A stretch of 6,838 nt of DNA from Patescibacteria group bacterium (GTDB lineage: Bacteria > Patescibacteriota > Minisyncoccia > Phycocordibacterales > PALSA-1337). The notes under the pieces were generated by a model. That model was given only the letters and a program-made list of their open reading frames with translations. It was not told where the DNA came from and did no database searches. Below, piece after piece: positions 5,714 to 6,838 of this stretch (positions are counted from its first letter, which is position 1; every line of letters starts with the position of its first letter). A program made the translations under genes and the position numbers. Where the stretch lies: contig JAGWNR010000036.1 in NCBI GenBank assembly GCA_028871265.1, forward strand, positions 1-6,838, written 5' to 3'.

Positions 5714-6838
5714 ATGAATCACAGAGACATTAACAAACCGGAGCTAACTATAATTTTGCCATGTTTGAACGAAGAAAAAGCAATCGGCTTTTGTTTGGAC
5801 GAGATTAAAAAAGTCATAGATAAAAATAATATAGCCGCCGAAATTTTAGTGGTTGATAATGGTTCAACCGATCGCAGTTGCCACATAGTACAAACGATGG
5901 CCAAGCAATTACCGAAATTAAAATTGATCCATGAATCGCAGCCGGGTTACGGCAATGCCTGTCGGCGAGGATTAACAGAAGCCAAAGGTAACTATATTTA
6001 TCTCTCAGATGCGGACGGTAGTTATAATTTTTCCGATATTCCCCTATTTTTAGAAAAACTAAGAAAAGGCACGGATCTGATTGTTGGTAATCGCTTCCAA
6101 GGCGGCATTGAAAACGGCTCTATGCCATGGCATCATCGCTATGTCGGAAATCCTGTATTATCAGCTTTTGTAAAAATATTTTTCAAGGTCAAGATCGGCG
6201 ATATACACTGTGGCGCCCGCGCAATTTCACATTCAGCACTAACAAAATTACAACTCCATGCCGATGGTATGGAGTTTGCCTCCGAGATGATTATGAAATC
6301 TGCACGCCAAGGTTTGTCTATGGTCGAGATTCCTATACATTACCAACCGCGCATAGGCGACTCCAAACTGCGCTCGGTCCGTGACGGCTGGCGACATCTG
6401 AGATTTATATTGCTGTATTCCCCACTTTATTTATTTTTTATTCCCGGTGCAACATTGTTTATAATCGGCACAATAGTGCTGTCTACTCTGTATTTAACTT
6501 CACCAACCGTCTTTGGAGTTCAATTGTTCGTGCATCCGATGTTTTTAGCCTCGGCCATGATTATCTTGGGGTACGAACTGGTCTTCTTTGCTTTTTTTGC
6601 CAAAATATACGCCATGACACATTTGGGTGAAGCAAACTATTTTGTCGAAAGATTATTTAAGATAATAACCATTGAAAAAGCCGGTTTTTTGGGACTATTT
6701 TTGTGTTTTGTTGGCATTGCCATATATTCGGTAATCGCCGCAAATTGGATCCATTCAGGCTTTGGCTCTCTGGATCAGTTTAAAAATTCCATAGTGGCTT
6801 TGACACTCTTTATAATCGGCGCTCAGACTTTCTTCTCA
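5714..6838 (+). CDS. Family 2 glycosyltransferase, polyprenyl-phosphate-sugar synthase type (3' end cut by window)
   Basis: The frame is open for 375 codons to the last base, so the C-terminus is missing, probably by only a short stretch. The cytoplasmic GT-A domain (about 9-225) carries ILPCLNEE (14-21), VVDNGSTD (46-53) for nucleotide-sugar binding, SDADGSY with Asp99 and Asp101 as the metal-binding DxD-type motif, GNRF (125-128), DIHCGARAI (163-171), GMEFASEM (185-192) and GDSKLRSVRDGWRHLRF (215-231). These fit DPM1/GtrB-like enzymes that move mannose or glucose from GDP or UDP to dolichyl- or undecaprenyl-phosphate. Four hydrophobic segments follow (about 231-260, 272-297, 322-342, 356-375), a tail found in bacterial and archaeal members. 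The start is firm: an in-frame TAA lies at 5684-5686 with no other start codon between. The gene diverges from the GT-C-like membrane protein, a likely partner. The sugar and carrier are not readable from the sequence. Confidence 0.93.
   Translation, partial: MNHRDINKPELTIILPCLNEEKAIGFCLDEIKKVIDKNNIAAEILVVDNGSTDRSCHIVQTMAKQLPKLKLIHESQPGYGNACRRGLTEAKGNYIYLSDADGSYNFSDIPLFLEKLRKGTDLIVGNRFQGGIENGSMPWHHRYVGNPVLSAFVKIFFKVKIGDIHCGARAISHSALTKLQLHADGMEFASEMIMKSARQGLSMVEIPIHYQPRIGDSKLRSVRDGWRHLRFILLYSPLYLFFIPGATLFIIGTIVLSTLYLTSPTVFGVQLFVHPMFLASAMIILGYELVFFAFFAKIYAMTHLGEANYFVERLFKIITIEKAGFLGLFLCFVGIAIYSVIAANWIHSGFGSLDQFKNSIVALTLFIIGAQTFFS
5747..5752 (-). promoter_or_regulatory. Possible -10 box for the membrane protein gene
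   Basis: TATAGT on the minus strand (5752-5747, 5 of 6) would start transcription near 5740, giving a leader of about 17 nt to GTG 5722 or about 29 nt to ATG 5710. No clear -35 and no Shine-Dalgarno accompany it. It lies inside the GT2 coding region. This is only a tentative site. Confidence 0.3.

Noticed and set aside
5719..5904. A 61-codon minus-strand frame and an 85-codon shifted plus-strand frame (6127-6384) over the GT2 gene
   Set aside because: The GT2 frame is continuous from 5714 to the window end and contains all family motifs; these other frames have no recognisable protein character.
1..6838. Possible recoding of UGA as glycine, as in some CPR lineages (Gracilibacteria, Absconditabacteria)
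   Set aside because: All six genes read through with the standard code and no in-frame TGA interrupts any of them. RF1 presence does not decide the point, because RF1 does not read UGA.
1..6838. tRNA, rRNA, riboswitch, insertion sequence or phage genes
   Set aside because: Gaps are at most 90 bp and hold only promoters and small repeats; no RNA fold, transposase or terminal inverted repeats were seen.

Overview
The window looks like chromosomal DNA from a Candidate Phyla Radiation (Patescibacteria, probably Parcubacteria-like) bacterium. This is inferred from protein style, not from a marker-gene search. The clues are an RF1 that is short at its N-terminus, a secreted protein joining a PcsB-like coiled coil to a lytic transglycosylase domain, a single type IV prepilin with a Ser/Gly/Asn-rich tail, a long CTC-type bL25, moderate-to-low GC, very short intergenic gaps, and no visible Shine-Dalgarno sequences. 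All five complete genes end in TAA and read through under the standard code.

Layout. Five genes lie on the minus strand. From right to left, in transcription order, they are: a 595-599 aa polytopic membrane protein (probable GT-C-type glycosyltransferase, 3923-5710 or 5722), a type IV prepilin-like protein (3300-3848), ribosomal protein bL25/CTC (rplY, 2583-3248), a secreted coiled-coil/lytic-transglycosylase protein (1092-2492), and peptide chain release factor 1 (prfA, 44-1018). One gene runs the other way: a family 2 glycosyltransferase of the polyprenyl-phosphate-sugar synthase type with C-terminal membrane helices (5714 to the window end, where it is cut). Its start codon is only 3 nt from the nearest ATG of the divergent membrane protein. 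No stretch over 300 bases lacks a gene. The longest gaps are 90 bp (2493-2582), 74 bp (3849-3922) and 73 bp (1019-1091).

How the genes may work together. The GT2 and the membrane protein form a plausible pair: one charges a lipid-phosphate carrier with a sugar on the cytoplasmic side, and the other transfers it outside. The prepilin and the transglycosylase are also envelope or export proteins. prfA and rplY are translation housekeeping genes. Because most minus-strand genes carry their own -10 box right at the start codon, they may be transcribed as separate short units rather than one operon.

The most interesting signal is regulatory. Four of the six genes have a good -10 hexamer ending only 6-10 nt before the start codon, which predicts mRNAs with leaders of 0-3 nt (leaderless or nearly so). 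I see no clearly undescribed multi-gene system here.
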